Below, one piece after another: positions 8,685-17,934 of a DNA stretch of 64,000 bases. Within the stretch, counting starts at the first letter, position 1; each line of letters opens with the position of its first letter. Position numbers and translations under genes: made by a program. Source of the stretch: JACMNW01 sp031406155. Its GTDB lineage: Bacteria; Pseudomonadota; Alphaproteobacteria; Rhodobacterales; Rhodobacteraceae. The stretch covers positions 1 through 64,000 of the forward strand of contig JANOGW010000058.1 of assembly GCA_031406155.1 (NCBI GenBank), written 5' to 3'. Below the pieces are notes generated by a model. It saw only the letters and a list, made by a program, of their open reading frames with translations. It was not told the origin of the DNA and ran no database searches.

Positions 8685-9391
8685 ACGCCAATGCGATTGC
8701 GGTGGCGATGGAGGCAACATGGCCGCCGGCCGCCACGCGCAGGCTTGGCCCTTGGCTTTTGCGCGATGGCAAGAGCGGCGGCAAACGCGTTTCGGCGGCC
8801 ACGCTGGAGGGGGCGTTCGATCCCGGTGCGATCGCGCAGGCCGAAACCGCGATGCACGCAGCAGGTACGCCCCCCCTGTTTCAGCTTCGCCCCGGTCAGG
8901 ACGCATTGGATGCAGCCCTTGCAGAACGCGGCTATGCAATGCTGGATCCGGTTACGGTTTATTTCGCCGCTCTGGTTGACTGGCGCCATGACGCGCCACC
9001 ACCGATGACTACATTTCCGCATTGGCCACCGCTAGGCATCGCCACCGATCTGTGGGCCTCGGGCGGGATCGGCCTTGCCCGGCTGGCGGTAATGCACCGG
9101 GTGCGCGGGCCGAAATGTGCGATCCTTGCCCGGACCGCCGATCGTGCCGCAGGCGTCGCTTTTGTCGCCGTGCATGATCAAGTGGCGATCCTGCATGCGC
9201 TGGAGGTGGCGCCCAGCCTACGTCGCAGGGGAAGTGCGGGCCACATCTTGCGCGCGGCAGCCATTTGGGCCCGCGAACAGGGAGCAACCGAGCTTGCCCT
9301 TGCGGTCACAACTGGCAATGCGGCTGCCATCGCGCTCTATGCTTCCTTCGGCATGCGAGTTGTGGGACACTACCACTATCGACAGCTTTAA
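8681..9391 (+). CDS. GNAT-family N-acetyltransferase
   Basis: A 236-residue protein whose C-terminal half carries the acetyl-CoA-binding signature: LEVAPSLRRRGSAGHILRA (the R/Q-x-x-G-x-G/A type loop) and then TGNAAAIALYASFGMRVVGHYHYR. This ending is typical of GNAT enzymes that act on small molecules or protein N-termini. The N-terminal half is a diverged GNAT-like repeat, so it may be a tandem-GNAT protein. ATG 8681 overlaps the CinA-type gene's stop, indicating coupled translation. Substrate unknown. Confidence 0.8.
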   Translation: MNANAIAVAMEATWPPAATRRLGPWLLRDGKSGGKRVSAATLEGAFDPGAIAQAETAMHAAGTPPLFQLRPGQDALDAALAERGYAMLDPVTVYFAALVDWRHDAPPPMTTFPHWPPLGIATDLWASGGIGLARLAVMHRVRGPKCAILARTADRAAGVAFVAVHDQVAILHALEVAPSLRRRGSAGHILRAAAIWAREQGATELALAVTTGNAAAIALYASFGMRVVGHYHYRQL

Positions 9392-9425
9392 GCCCGGAAA
9401 GAGGCGGCCTGAGGTGCACCCATTG

Positions 9426-10394
9426 ATGCCTGAACGCCCCAGCCTGCGCCGATTTGGGGCGGTGATTGCGATACTGGCATGGGCAGGCGCTGCCAATGCG
9501 TTCACGTTTGAATTTCACGTTCCCGCCGACCAGACTTTTCAAGAAAGTCAGGCTCTTTCCAGTTATGCCTTGCCGGTCGGCCCGTTCAGGGATGGCGCGA
9601 TGCAAACCCTGCTGATCGAAGGCGCGATCACTCAAGCCGCCTGGGTCTTGCAGGCCAAGGGGCTGACTAGCCTGCAAATCCTCGCGCCGATGCGGGATCA
9701 ATTAACTGCTGCCGGCTACAGCGTTCTCTTTGAATGTGAGACCTTTGCCTGCGGTGGCTTCGACTTTCGCTTTGGCACCGATATCGCCGCAGAACCTGCC
9801 ATGCATGTCGATCTTGGTGATTTCCGTTATCTGGCGGCCATGCGGCAAGGCGCGGATGGGCCCCAGCATATTGCGATCATCGTAAGCCGGTCTTCGACCC
9901 AAGGCTTTGTGCAAGTAACCGAGATTGGCAAAGCGGGGCGGGCGTCAAGTCTGCAACGCCTGTTGCCACCCGACATCAAGACCACTGGGCCGGACGTTGC
10001 CGAGGGCAGGAGAACCAGTTCGATGGAGGAAGGGCTGACGACGCAAGGCTCTGTTGCGCTGGATGATCTGATCTTTGACTCAGGCTCCGCAGAACTGGCC
10101 CCGGGGGCATACGCGTCACTGGATACCCTTGCCAAATATCTGCGCGACAATCCGGGCACCAAGGTCGCCCTTGTCGGACATACGGATGCGTCGGGTGCAC
10201 TTGCCGGGAATATCGTGCTTTCCCGCGAACGGGCTTTGTCGGTGCGGCAGCGGTTGATCGATGACTACGCTATTGCCGCCGATCAGGTCTCCGCGGAAGG
10301 CGTGGGCTATCTTGCGCCGCGCGACAGCAATTTGACGGAGACGGGGCTGACCCGAAACCGTCGCGTTGAAGTGATGCTGTTGGTCAATCCGTAA
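9426..10394 (+). CDS. OmpA-family envelope protein
   Basis: A 322-residue exported protein: basic N-terminus, hydrophobic stretch AVIAILAWAGA and a cleavage site near ANA|FTF. The middle (about 30-200) is an unfamiliar domain. The C-terminal 110 residues are an OmpA-like peptidoglycan-binding domain: LIFDSGSAEL, VALVGHTDASG, the SRERALSVRQRL helix and the terminal TRNRRVEVML with conserved Asp and Arg. It probably tethers the outer membrane or a periplasmic partner to peptidoglycan. ATG 9426 is preferred; GTG 9414 behind AAAGAGG is an equally open alternative adding four residues. Confidence 0.82.
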   Translation: MPERPSLRRFGAVIAILAWAGAANAFTFEFHVPADQTFQESQALSSYALPVGPFRDGAMQTLLIEGAITQAAWVLQAKGLTSLQILAPMRDQLTAAGYSVLFECETFACGGFDFRFGTDIAAEPAMHVDLGDFRYLAAMRQGADGPQHIAIIVSRSSTQGFVQVTEIGKAGRASSLQRLLPPDIKTTGPDVAEGRRTSSMEEGLTTQGSVALDDLIFDSGSAELAPGAYASLDTLAKYLRDNPGTKVALVGHTDASGALAGNIVLSRERALSVRQRLIDDYAIAADQVSAEGVGYLAPRDSNLTETGLTRNRRVEVMLLVNP

Positions 10395-10413
10395 CCCGCT
10401 GGCCGCGACCGCG

Positions 10414-11331
10414 TCACCAGTTATCCGGGCCTTTGTCGATGTAACGGCGCGCCAGAAAATCAATGAAAGCGCGCACCTTGGGTTGAGTAAACCGGCCCGG
10501 AGGATAGACCGCGTAGATGCCCTGCACTTCGCTTGGCAGCCCCGGAATGGCCTCTTCAACCTGACCGGCCTTCATGGCGTCGGCATAAAGGAACGACGGC
10601 AGATAGGCGATGCCAAGGCCGGACACGGCCGCGTTCAGCAGCGATTGGCCGTCATTCACCGTCAACCAGCCGACCGAGCGGACCTGACGCTTTTCACCGG
10701 AAGGTGCCGTGATTTTCCACACATTGCCATTGGCCTGATTGGAATAGTGCAAAAGCTTGTGGTCGTTCAGATCGTCGATCTTCATCGGTCGGCCGAATTT
10801 CTGGAAATAGCTGGGCGATCCGATCATCCGTTTGGTCGTTTCTGTCAGCTTGCGGGCACGCAGGGTCGAATCTTCCATCTCGCCCACCCGGATAGCCATA
10901 TCGAAGCCTTCCGAGATCAGTTCGACATAACGGTTGTTCAGCACCATGTTGACGGTGATATCGGGATATTCCAGCAGGAATTCGCCGAGAATCGGCGACA
11001 GCAGATTTACCCCGAAATCGGTCGCAACCGAAATGCGCAGCAATCCTGACGGGGCCGATTGCATCGAGGTTACCAGCGCATCCGCCTCGCCGGCATCATT
11101 CAGAACGCGGCGGGCGCGGTCATAATAGGCAAGGCCGATTTCAGTCGGGCTAACCCGGCGGGTAGTGCGGTTCAGCAGCCGCGCACCAAGACGGGCTTCA
11201 AGCGCCGACACATGCTTTGAGACTGCGGATTTGGATATCCCCATCTTCTTGGCAGCGTCCGTAAAGCCGCCCTGATCCACCACAGTGGCAAAGGCTTCCA
11301 TTTCCGTCAGTCGATCCATTGTAGTCCCCAT
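10414..11331 (-). CDS. LysR-family transcriptional regulator
   Basis: A 305-residue regulator. The N-terminal winged helix-turn-helix spans residues 5-64 (EAFATVVDQGGFTDAAKKM, then KSAVSKHVSALE). It is followed by a type-2 periplasmic-binding-like effector domain. The NRTTRRVSPTEIG linker and RISVATDFG strand place it near the CrgA/DmlR group. It may start at ATG 11331 or at the internal ATG 11319, which has a better purine-rich stretch (GGGGAC) upstream. The target is not evident; the next upstream gene is the EF-hand gene, 336 bp away and divergent. Confidence 0.87.
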   Translation of the reverse strand: MGTTMDRLTEMEAFATVVDQGGFTDAAKKMGISKSAVSKHVSALEARLGARLLNRTTRRVSPTEIGLAYYDRARRVLNDAGEADALVTSMQSAPSGLLRISVATDFGVNLLSPILGEFLLEYPDITVNMVLNNRYVELISEGFDMAIRVGEMEDSTLRARKLTETTKRMIGSPSYFQKFGRPMKIDDLNDHKLLHYSNQANGNVWKITAPSGEKRQVRSVGWLTVNDGQSLLNAAVSGLGIAYLPSFLYADAMKAGQVEEAIPGLPSEVQGIYAVYPPGRFTQPKVRAFIDFLARRYIDKGPDNW

Positions 11332-11667
11332 GCCACTTATGCGGGTTGCAGGCTCTTATTGATCCCGGAATCGGGCGAGATTGCGGTGAGGAAGGGTCAA
11401 GTCCGGGGTATTGTAAGGGATCGTTAAGGGCACTGAAACAACCATGGCGTGAGCGGGGAGTCGCGTTTATTGCTTCTATTGCACGGCAGAAAGCCGCCGA
11501 GCCCTCGTCATAAGCGAGAAAATGTTCTTACAATTCCACAATTCCGGCGCAATGCGGCCAGTCCCGGCAGGTTTTGCCGCATGGCCTAGCAATGAAGTCG
11601 TCCTTTCCCTAACTCAACCACAGGGCAGCATTCCCGCTGCCTTCTGACCACGAAAAGGAAGATCACG
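11332..11667. other. Intergenic region, 336 bp, between LysR and EF-hand genes
   Basis: No coding signal was recognised on either strand. It must contain the promoter of the divergent LysR gene and that of the EF-hand gene. A short GCAGC/GCTGC hairpin lies close to the EF-hand start, and an AAGGAAG Shine-Dalgarno sits just before ATG 11668. Confidence 0.5.
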
Positions 11668-11913
11668 ATGAAGCACATCGCCCTCACCCTCGCCGGCCTG
11701 ATTGGCCTCGCAGCCGTTCCCGCGTTCGCGCAGGACCTGCCAGAGATTGCCGATACAGACAGCAACGGCATCTGGTCACTGACGGAACTGCAGACCGCCT
11801 ATCCCGATCTTACCGAAGAGGTGTTTCTGACGTTGGATACCAACAAGGACGGCGGCATCGACACAGCCGAATTGACCGCAGGCGTCGCGGCAGGAACAGT
11901 GGCGACCAACTGA
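11668..11913 (+). CDS. Small secreted EF-hand protein
   Basis: An 81-residue protein with a clear signal peptide (MKHIALTLAGLIGLAAVPAFA|QD). The mature part carries one canonical calcium-binding EF loop, DTNKDGGIDTAEL (residues 57-69, ligands at positions 1, 3, 5, 9 and 12). A second, degenerate one starts at DTDSNGIWSLTEL. It is therefore probably a periplasmic calcium-binding or sensing protein. Monocistronic by appearance: its own upstream region and a strong hairpin terminator immediately after. Many roseobacters carry such small EF-hand proteins of unknown role. Confidence 0.8.
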   Translation: MKHIALTLAGLIGLAAVPAFAQDLPEIADTDSNGIWSLTELQTAYPDLTEEVFLTLDTNKDGGIDTAELTAGVAAGTVATN

Positions 11914-11926
11914 TCGCCACACTTCC

Positions 11927-11950
11927 GAAGAGGGCCGTCTGGCCCTCTTC
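11927..11950. terminator. Perfect 10-bp hairpin after the EF-hand gene
   Basis: GAAGAGGGCC (11927-11936) and GGCCCTCTTC (11941-11950) form a perfect 10-bp stem with a four-base loop, 14 bp after the EF-hand stop and before the convergent fadH stop. No T-tract follows, as is common in high-GC alphaproteobacteria. Confidence 0.7.
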
Positions 11951-11984
11951 AACCCCTAGGGGAGCGCCTTCACGTACCGGCCTG

Positions 11985-14003
11985 CTAGAGCCGTGCCGCC
12001 AGCCTTGCGCCCTGATCTATCGCGCGTTTTGCGTCCAGTTCCGCCGCTACATCCGCGCCACCGATCACATGATGCGCAATGCCCGCCGCTGCCAGTGCAT
12101 CGGCAAGCGCCCGCTCGGGCAGCTGGCCCGCACAAAGCACCACAGTATCGACAGCGATCAGCGATGGATTCTCGCGCCCCGGCCCATGGCTTACTTGCAA
12201 TCCCTCGTCGGTGATCGCCTCGTAATTCACGCCGCCCTGCATCTTGACGCCCTTCATTGCCAGTGCTGCGCGATGTATCCAGCCTGTCGTCTTGCCAAGC
12301 CCGCGCCCCGGTTTTTCGGCCTTGCGCTGCAACAGCCAGACCTGGCGCGCCGGGGCTTCGGGCTGCGGCCCTTCCACCGCCAGACCGCCGTTCGTTTCGG
12401 CCGGATCGCCGACCCCCCATTCGCGCCGCCACAGGGCCGCGTCCTCGGTCGGGCTGGTGCCCGCGTGAACAAGATATTCCGCCACATCAAAGCCGATACC
12501 GCCGGCCCCGATGATGGCAACCGACGCGCCAACGGGCGTTCCGCTCAGCGCCTCGATATAGCTGATCGCGCGGTCCTGCCCCGGAATGCCGGGATCGCGC
12601 GGGGCAACGCCGGTGGCCACCACCACTTCGTCAAAGCCGCGCAGATCCTCGACAGTGGCAGTCGCGCCCAACCGCTGTTCAACGCCCGCAAGCGTAACCA
12701 TCGTCTCAAACCAGCGCACCAGCCCGTGAAACTCTTCCTTGCCCGGCACCCGCCGCGCAAGGTTCAACTGCCCCCCCAGCGTAGTAGCCTTGTCGAATAG
12801 AACCACATGGTGACCCCGGCCCGCCGCAACAATCGCACAGATCATGCCCGCCGGACCCGCCCCCACGATTGCCACCCGCTTGCGGGCAGTTGCCGGGGCA
12901 TAGACCAGTTCCGTTTCATTGCAGGCCTGCGGGTTGACCAGACAAGAGCTGATCTTGCCCGCAAAGGTATGGTCCAGACAGGCCTGATTGCAGGCAATGC
13001 ACGGCGCAATTTCCGCCGCCCGCCCTGATGCCGCCTTGCGCACAAAATCGGGGTCCGCCAGAAAAGGTCGCGCCATCGATACCATATCGGCCAAACCACC
13101 CGCCAGCACGGCCTCGCCGACTTCTGGAGTGTTGATGCGGTTGGATGTGATCACGGGGATGCCGACCAGGGGCCTCAACCGCCCAGTCAGATGCGCGAAT
13201 GCGGCACGCGGCACCGATGTGGCAATCGTGGGCACCCGCGCCTCGTGCCAGCCGATCCCGGTGTTCAGCAGCGTTGCACCAGCATGTTCGATGGCTTTGG
13301 CCAGCAGCACGACTTCGTCCCAACTGGACCCGTCGGGCACCAGGTCGATCAGGCTGATGCGGTAGATGATGATGAAGCGCGCCCCCACGGCGGCACGCAC
13401 GCGGCGCACCACCTCGACGGGCAGGCGCATGCGGTTGGCATAATTGCCACCCCACACATCGTCCCTTTGGTTCACATGGGTGACAAGGAACTGATTCAGG
13501 AAGTAGCCTTCCGAACCCATGATCTCGACCCCGTCATAGCCCGCCTCCCGGGCGCGGCTGGCGGCGGTGACCATGTCGGCGATCTGTTGCTCGATGCCTG
13601 CGGCGTCCAGTGCCACCGGCACAAACGGCGAAATCGGCGACTTGATCGCCGAGGCCGACACACAGCCTTGCCCGTAAGCATAGCGCCCGGCATGCAGGAT
13701 CTGCATGGCAATACGCCCGCCCGCGTCATGCACCCGGTCGGTAACCCGGCGATGATTGGCGATATCGGTGGCGTCGAACAGCCCGGCGGCACCGGGGAAA
13801 ACACCCCCCTCGCGGTTGGGTGCCATGCCCCCCGTCACCATCAGGGCCACCCCTCCCCGGGCCCGAGTGGCATAAAATTCCGCCACCCGGTTCCAGTCGC
13901 CGGTTTCTTCCAGACCGGTATGCATGGAGCCCATCAAAACCCTGTTCGGCAGGGTGACAAACCCCAGATCAAGCGGTGCCAGCAGATTGGGATACAGGGT
14001 CAT
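11985..14003 (-). CDS. fadH: NADPH-dependent 2,4-dienoyl-CoA reductase-type flavoprotein
   Basis: A 672-residue enzyme of normal FadH length. The N-terminal FMN TIM barrel (1-370) starts YPNLLAPLDLGFVTLPNRVLMGSMHTGLE. A 4Fe-4S cluster motif follows, CIACNQACLD, then SCLVNPQAC. The C-terminal half has FAD/NADPH dinucleotide-binding folds (AIVGAGPAGMICA near residue 376; AIIGAGGIGFDVAEYL near 500). It reduces 2,4-dienoyl-CoA in the beta-oxidation of polyunsaturated fatty acids. Close relatives include trimethylamine dehydrogenase-type enzymes, but layout and size fit FadH better. It is monocistronic on the minus strand, with its stop facing the EF-hand hairpin. Confidence 0.88.
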   Translation of the reverse strand: MTLYPNLLAPLDLGFVTLPNRVLMGSMHTGLEETGDWNRVAEFYATRARGGVALMVTGGMAPNREGGVFPGAAGLFDATDIANHRRVTDRVHDAGGRIAMQILHAGRYAYGQGCVSASAIKSPISPFVPVALDAAGIEQQIADMVTAASRAREAGYDGVEIMGSEGYFLNQFLVTHVNQRDDVWGGNYANRMRLPVEVVRRVRAAVGARFIIIYRISLIDLVPDGSSWDEVVLLAKAIEHAGATLLNTGIGWHEARVPTIATSVPRAAFAHLTGRLRPLVGIPVITSNRINTPEVGEAVLAGGLADMVSMARPFLADPDFVRKAASGRAAEIAPCIACNQACLDHTFAGKISSCLVNPQACNETELVYAPATARKRVAIVGAGPAGMICAIVAAGRGHHVVLFDKATTLGGQLNLARRVPGKEEFHGLVRWFETMVTLAGVEQRLGATATVEDLRGFDEVVVATGVAPRDPGIPGQDRAISYIEALSGTPVGASVAIIGAGGIGFDVAEYLVHAGTSPTEDAALWRREWGVGDPAETNGGLAVEGPQPEAPARQVWLLQRKAEKPGRGLGKTTGWIHRAALAMKGVKMQGGVNYEAITDEGLQVSHGPGRENPSLIAVDTVVLCAGQLPERALADALAAAGIAHHVIGGADVAAELDAKRAIDQGARLAARL

Positions 14004-14145
14004 CGATGCCTCCAGACTTCGCCCCCATCTTGCCCGGGCAAGGCGCGCCTGTCACGCCAAACCCCGCGTAAGTTCTGGCTGGCAACGTTTCCTGTCTGCA
14101 AAAATACTTACTCTGCCCGCAACACCAAGCTGACGCCGGTCAGAA

Positions 14146-14182
14146 GCGGGGCAAAATTTTTCCTACAAAAATTTTACCCCGC
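14146..14182. terminator. Long AT-core hairpin downstream of the 14.2-15.4 kb gene pair
   Basis: A 16-base arm (14146-14161; GCGGGG followed by an A4T5 core) pairs with 14167-14182 with a single mismatch and a five-base loop. It lies four bases past the stop of the minus-strand 124-residue gene. Read leftward, the stem has its own T-rich arm, typical of a factor-independent terminator. It is nearly symmetrical and would also insulate fadH transcription. Confidence 0.75.
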
Positions 14183-14186
14183 GACA

Positions 14187-14561
14187 TCAGCCCGTTGTTT
14201 CCACGCAATGCCGCCGGAATGCGCGCTTCAACAGGTCAAGTTCCGCGCGCAGCAAGTCTACCTCGGCTCGGATGTCATCTTCCATCGCGATACCTGTGAT
14301 CATCGTGAAGTGCCCGAACGTCTCACCGGTGACAGCATTGCGGATCACAAAGGTCTGCACCCCATCGTTCAGCGCCTGCGCAGGGATCGGCACCTGCACC
14401 GCCCATTGGTCGGGCCTGCCTTGAACGTCGCTGATCCGAACCCCGTCAAGCGGCATTTCAAGATGCAGCACTTCGATGCGCGGCATCTCTGCCTGCCCGG
14501 TGATGACTGCGTCCCATGTGCCGGCGCGGATACGTGCGCCTGTCAGCGTCAGCTTTGTCAT
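14187..14561 (-). CDS. Conserved hypothetical protein with C-terminal coiled coil
   Basis: A 124-residue protein not recognised as a named family. Residues 1-85 look like a beta-rich domain (WAVQVPIPAQALNDG, TFVIRNAVTGE). Residues 90-118 form a charged heptad-type helix (EVDLLRAELDLLKRAF), suggesting oligomerisation. It has no signal peptide. It lies 7 bp after the larger hypothetical gene on the same strand, so the two are almost surely one operon and may act together. The long hairpin follows its stop. Confidence 0.6.
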   Translation of the reverse strand: MTKLTLTGARIRAGTWDAVITGQAEMPRIEVLHLEMPLDGVRISDVQGRPDQWAVQVPIPAQALNDGVQTFVIRNAVTGETFGHFTMITGIAMEDDIRAEVDLLRAELDLLKRAFRRHCVETTG

Positions 14562-14568
14562 TTCTGCC

Positions 14569-15372
14569 CTACACCTCTGCTCTTGGTCGCCTGCTGAAGG
14601 TCACGTCGCGCAGGATGATCTGGTTCATCTGCGGGTTCTCAAAGATCAGGTCGATCCACATGCGTTCCACCCGTTTCTCACTGATCTTGGAATACGCAAG
14701 GTCAAACTCCACCATCACTTCGTCCTCGTTCACCGGCAGTTCCCGAACGATCTGCTCCAGATTAGGGCCATACTTCACATTCAGCCGTGCATAGATTTCC
14801 AAGGGCTTTTCCATCTCGACGATCACATCGACGCGGATCAGGTGGCGCAGTTTCAACCCCGTGACCGACTCCGCAGGCAGATCAACCACCAACGACAAAA
14901 ACGAGCCGTCAAACTGGAACACATCCATGCGAAAGCCGTAAGGCGCGATGTCGGCTTCGCGCGTGTTGCGGATCTGACGGACACTCAGCTCGGAATGGCG
15001 GCAATCATGAAACACGGTTGTGCCTTCGGCAATCGTCGCCCGGCCCGGGACGGCCGCAATCCCGGGTGTTGCGATCGGGCCGCGCCACAGGTCCGGCCGC
15101 CACGACCAATCGGTGCCCAGCGGCTTGCGCATCGCGGTTGAGCCGATCACCGGCAGTGCCAGACGAGTGTCAGCCTCCAGGATCACGCGGTCCAACTCGC
15201 GCCGGATAGCGCGGGCGCGTGTGCGGGCAGTGCGCAAACTGTCAAAATCCAGTGCCGCTGCCACATCCGCCAAGCGGCCCCAGCGGCCAAGCGTCCGCTT
15301 GTGCAGCAATCGATCAAACACGGCATCAAGATTTTTCAGCATTCGGTATTTGTCACGTTTTCGTTCGAGCAT
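14569..15372 (-). CDS. Conserved hypothetical protein (possibly DUF6478)
   Basis: About 267 residues if started at ATG 15372. The N-terminus is strongly basic and helical (MLERKRDKYRMLKN and KRTLGRWGRL). The body contains a beta-sandwich-like segment (GTDWSWRPDLW, FQFDGSFLSLVVDLPA) and a C-terminal MWIDLIFENPQMNQI region. I believe this matches a domain of unknown function found mainly in Rhodobacteraceae (DUF6478), but that is from memory. The frame stays open to TTG 15444, and ATG 15342 is another possible start; no good Shine-Dalgarno decides it. It is operonic with the downstream coiled-coil gene. Confidence 0.6.
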   Translation of the reverse strand: MLERKRDKYRMLKNLDAVFDRLLHKRTLGRWGRLADVAAALDFDSLRTARTRARAIRRELDRVILEADTRLALPVIGSTAMRKPLGTDWSWRPDLWRGPIATPGIAAVPGRATIAEGTTVFHDCRHSELSVRQIRNTREADIAPYGFRMDVFQFDGSFLSLVVDLPAESVTGLKLRHLIRVDVIVEMEKPLEIYARLNVKYGPNLEQIVRELPVNEDEVMVEFDLAYSKISEKRVERMWIDLIFENPQMNQIILRDVTFSRRPRAEV

Positions 15373-15477
15373 CCTGCAAACGCATAGGCTTTGTTGTTCA
15401 TATGGAAACAAATCCCCTATCTGAAGTCGATACGCAAGTTCCAAGCCTAGGCTGGCATCAAGCCCCCCGATAGCCCC

Positions 15478-16068
15478 TCAGCGCGGTAAATTAGACCCAC
15501 GCATCGCGGCGATTGTGGCATCCAGCAACTGGCGGCCGACCGCGGGGTCCAGTGACCCTTCACCCGACCCCTGGACGGAAAGCGTTACCAGACGGCCCGA
15601 CAGACCGAGGATCGCGCGCCAGTAGCGGCCCACCCCATCTTCTGCAATTTGCAGGGTGAAAGCACCGTCAGTGTTTGCTGCCTGCAAGACCTGCACATCG
15701 TCCGCAATTCCACGGCGGCTTAGCGCTGCCCGACCACCCGGGGTCTGGAAGTATGCGGCCAGCGCCTCGCCACCATCTGCGATGACCCCTGCCGTGCCGG
15801 CAGCCCCAACCGTTACGGTGATCACGGCCGCAGAGAACTGGGATCCGGCGCTGCAACGACCGATCAACACTACTGCCCCATCCGCCTGTTGCCGGGCGGA
15901 CTGCCGATCCACGCAATAGCCCAGGGGTGCGGCAACGGTCAGCTTGCCATCCAGAACGTCGGTGCGACTGGTTTGCCCCACACCTGACAGCCCGGACGGG
16001 ATGGCGTCGCAGGCCACCAGACACAGGATCAGTGCAAACTGTGCTGCCTTATTGATCCATGTAGACAT
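15478..16068 (-). CDS. Putative lipoprotein
   Basis: A 196-residue protein with a lipoprotein signal: short N-region, hydrophobic AAQFALILCL and lipobox LVAC with Cys at about residue 20. The mature part has two more cysteines (LGYCVDR, IGRCSAG) and no recognised domain. The residue after Cys is Asp, which in enterobacteria favours inner-membrane retention. ATG 16068 is chosen because it gives the signal peptide; it overlaps the end of ilvD by 20 bp on the same strand, so the gene is read through from ilvD. Function unknown. Confidence 0.72.
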   Translation of the reverse strand: MSTWINKAAQFALILCLVACDAIPSGLSGVGQTSRTDVLDGKLTVAAPLGYCVDRQSARQQADGAVVLIGRCSAGSQFSAAVITVTVGAAGTAGVIADGGEALAAYFQTPGGRAALSRRGIADDVQVLQAANTDGAFTLQIAEDGVGRYWRAILGLSGRLVTLSVQGSGEGSLDPAVGRQLLDATIAAMRGSNLPR

Positions 16069-17785
16069 GCCGCTCCGCCTTGGCACCTGGGTGGGTAACT
16101 GCACCCCAACGCGCGCCGCCGACCAGCTTGGCAAACTTCCAGACCGCCCCGGTTTCATACTGGGTCTGGCGCGGGCCTTTCCAGTGCGCCTTGCGGGCTG
16201 CCAGTTCGGCATCCGACAGCGCGACCGACAATTCCCCCGTCAAGGCGTTCAGCGTGATCATGTCGCCGTCTTTCAACAGCGCAATCGGCCCGCCATGCGC
16301 CGCCTCGGGTCCCACATGCCCAACGCAAAAGCCGCGGGTGGCACCGCTGAAACGGCCGTCGGTGATCAGCGCCACTTTCTTGCCCATGCCCTGCCCCGAC
16401 AGCGCCGCCGTGGTGGACAGCATTTCGCGCATACCCGGCCCGCCTGCCGGGCCTTCGTTACGGATCACCAGAACCTCGCCTTCTTTGTAGGCGCGCTTTT
16501 GCACCGCCTCGAACGCGTCTTCCTCGCATTCGAACACGCGGGCCGGGCCGGTAAACACCTGTTCCGCCTCGGACATGCCGGCAACTTTCACAATCGCACC
16601 GTCGGGGCAGATGTTGCCACGCAAGCCTACGACGCCGCCAGTATGGGAAATCGGCGTTTCAATCGGATAGATCACCCGACCATCCGCTTCACGCGTGATC
16701 AGATCCAGCTCTTCCCCCAAAGAACGCCCTGATACAGTGATGCAGTCTTCGTGCAGCAAGCCCGCCTTGCGCAGCTCCTTCATCACCACCGGCACGCCGC
16801 CCGCTTCGTACATGTCCTTCGCGACATATTCGCCACCGGGGCGCAGGCTGACGAAATAGGGCGTGTCGCGGAAAATCTCGCAGACATCAAACAGATCGAA
16901 AGCAAGGCCCGCCTCATGCGCAATAGCCGGCAGATGCAGGCCCGCGTTGGTGGAACCGCCGGTGCAAGCCACCACCCGCGCTGCGTTTTTCAACGACTTC
17001 AGCGTGACGATATCACGCGCACGGATGTTCTTTTCGATCAGGTGCATCACAGCCACGCCGGACGCATCGCCATACTGATCGCGCGACTCGTAGGGCGCTG
17101 GCATGCCGGATGAATTCAGCAATGCCAGACCGATTGCCTCGCTGACGCAGGCCATTGTGTTGGCGGTATATTGCCCCCCGCAGGCCCCCGCCGATGGGCA
17201 GGCAACCCGTTCCAGAATGGCAAGTTCAGCATCGGTCATATTACCTGCCTGATGCTTGCCCACCGCCTCGAACACGTCTTGCACGACCACATCCTTGCCG
17301 TTCAACCGCCCCGGCAAGATGGATCCGCCATACATGAACACCGAGGGCACGTTCAGCCGCACCATCGCCATCATCATGCCGGGCAGCGATTTGTCGCACC
17401 CTGCAAGCCCGACCAGTGCGTCATAGCAATGCCCGCGCATTGTCAGTTCCACCGTGTCGGCAATCGCGTCGCGTGATGCCAGCGATGACCGCATACCTTC
17501 GTGCCCCATCGCGATGCCGTCTGTCACCGTGATGGTGGTAAATTCGCGCGGTGTGCCGCCACCCTTTTTCACCCCCATTTTCACTGACTGCGCTTGTCGG
17601 TTCAACGCGATATTGCACGGGGCTGCTTCATTCCAACATGTCGCGACGCCAACCCAGGGCTGATGTATCTCTTCCTCGGTGATCCCCATCGCGTAGAAAT
17701 AGCTGCGATGTGGCGCGCGCGATGGCCCTTCGGTCACGTGGCGGCTTGGAAGCTTCGATTTGTCAAAACGCTGGTTCGTGGTCAT
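16049..17785 (-). CDS. ilvD: Dihydroxy-acid dehydratase
   Basis: A 578-residue IlvD/Edd-family dehydratase acting in valine, leucine and isoleucine synthesis (2,3-dihydroxyisovalerate to 2-oxoisovalerate, EC 4.2.1.9). Fe-S ligand cysteines are in ATCWNEAAPCN, GLAGCDKSLPG and VACPSAGACGGQYTANT. GHVGPEAAHGGPI and TDGRFSGATRGFCVGH are the conserved C-terminal motifs; the cysteine pattern fits the IlvD branch rather than phosphogluconate dehydratase. ATG 17785 gives the standard N-terminus; the frame is open 60 bases further up. A second IlvD/Edd paralogue in the window (51471-53213) belongs to sugar catabolism. Confidence 0.92.
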   Translation of the reverse strand: MTTNQRFDKSKLPSRHVTEGPSRAPHRSYFYAMGITEEEIHQPWVGVATCWNEAAPCNIALNRQAQSVKMGVKKGGGTPREFTTITVTDGIAMGHEGMRSSLASRDAIADTVELTMRGHCYDALVGLAGCDKSLPGMMMAMVRLNVPSVFMYGGSILPGRLNGKDVVVQDVFEAVGKHQAGNMTDAELAILERVACPSAGACGGQYTANTMACVSEAIGLALLNSSGMPAPYESRDQYGDASGVAVMHLIEKNIRARDIVTLKSLKNAARVVACTGGSTNAGLHLPAIAHEAGLAFDLFDVCEIFRDTPYFVSLRPGGEYVAKDMYEAGGVPVVMKELRKAGLLHEDCITVSGRSLGEELDLITREADGRVIYPIETPISHTGGVVGLRGNICPDGAIVKVAGMSEAEQVFTGPARVFECEEDAFEAVQKRAYKEGEVLVIRNEGPAGGPGMREMLSTTAALSGQGMGKKVALITDGRFSGATRGFCVGHVGPEAAHGGPIALLKDGDMITLNALTGELSVALSDAELAARKAHWKGPRQTQYETGAVWKFAKLVGGARWGAVTHPGAKAERHVYMDQ

Positions 17786-17934
17786 GGCGATCCTCCGGAA
17801 ACTGGCTTTGGACGCAGAGATAAAGCGCCGCGCCAACCGGGGCAAGACCGGATTGAGGCCCGACTGAGGACAGCGTTTGCATCTGCATGCTGAAGATGAT
17901 CAGATTGGCCGCGACGCGCCAGAAGGACGATCAT

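Noticed and set aside
13191..14597. A 468-codon open frame on the plus strand opposite fadH
   Set aside because: It lies antisense to a well-supported flavoprotein, has no family motif and shows the low-complexity His/Arg/Gly composition typical of antisense frames in high-GC DNA.
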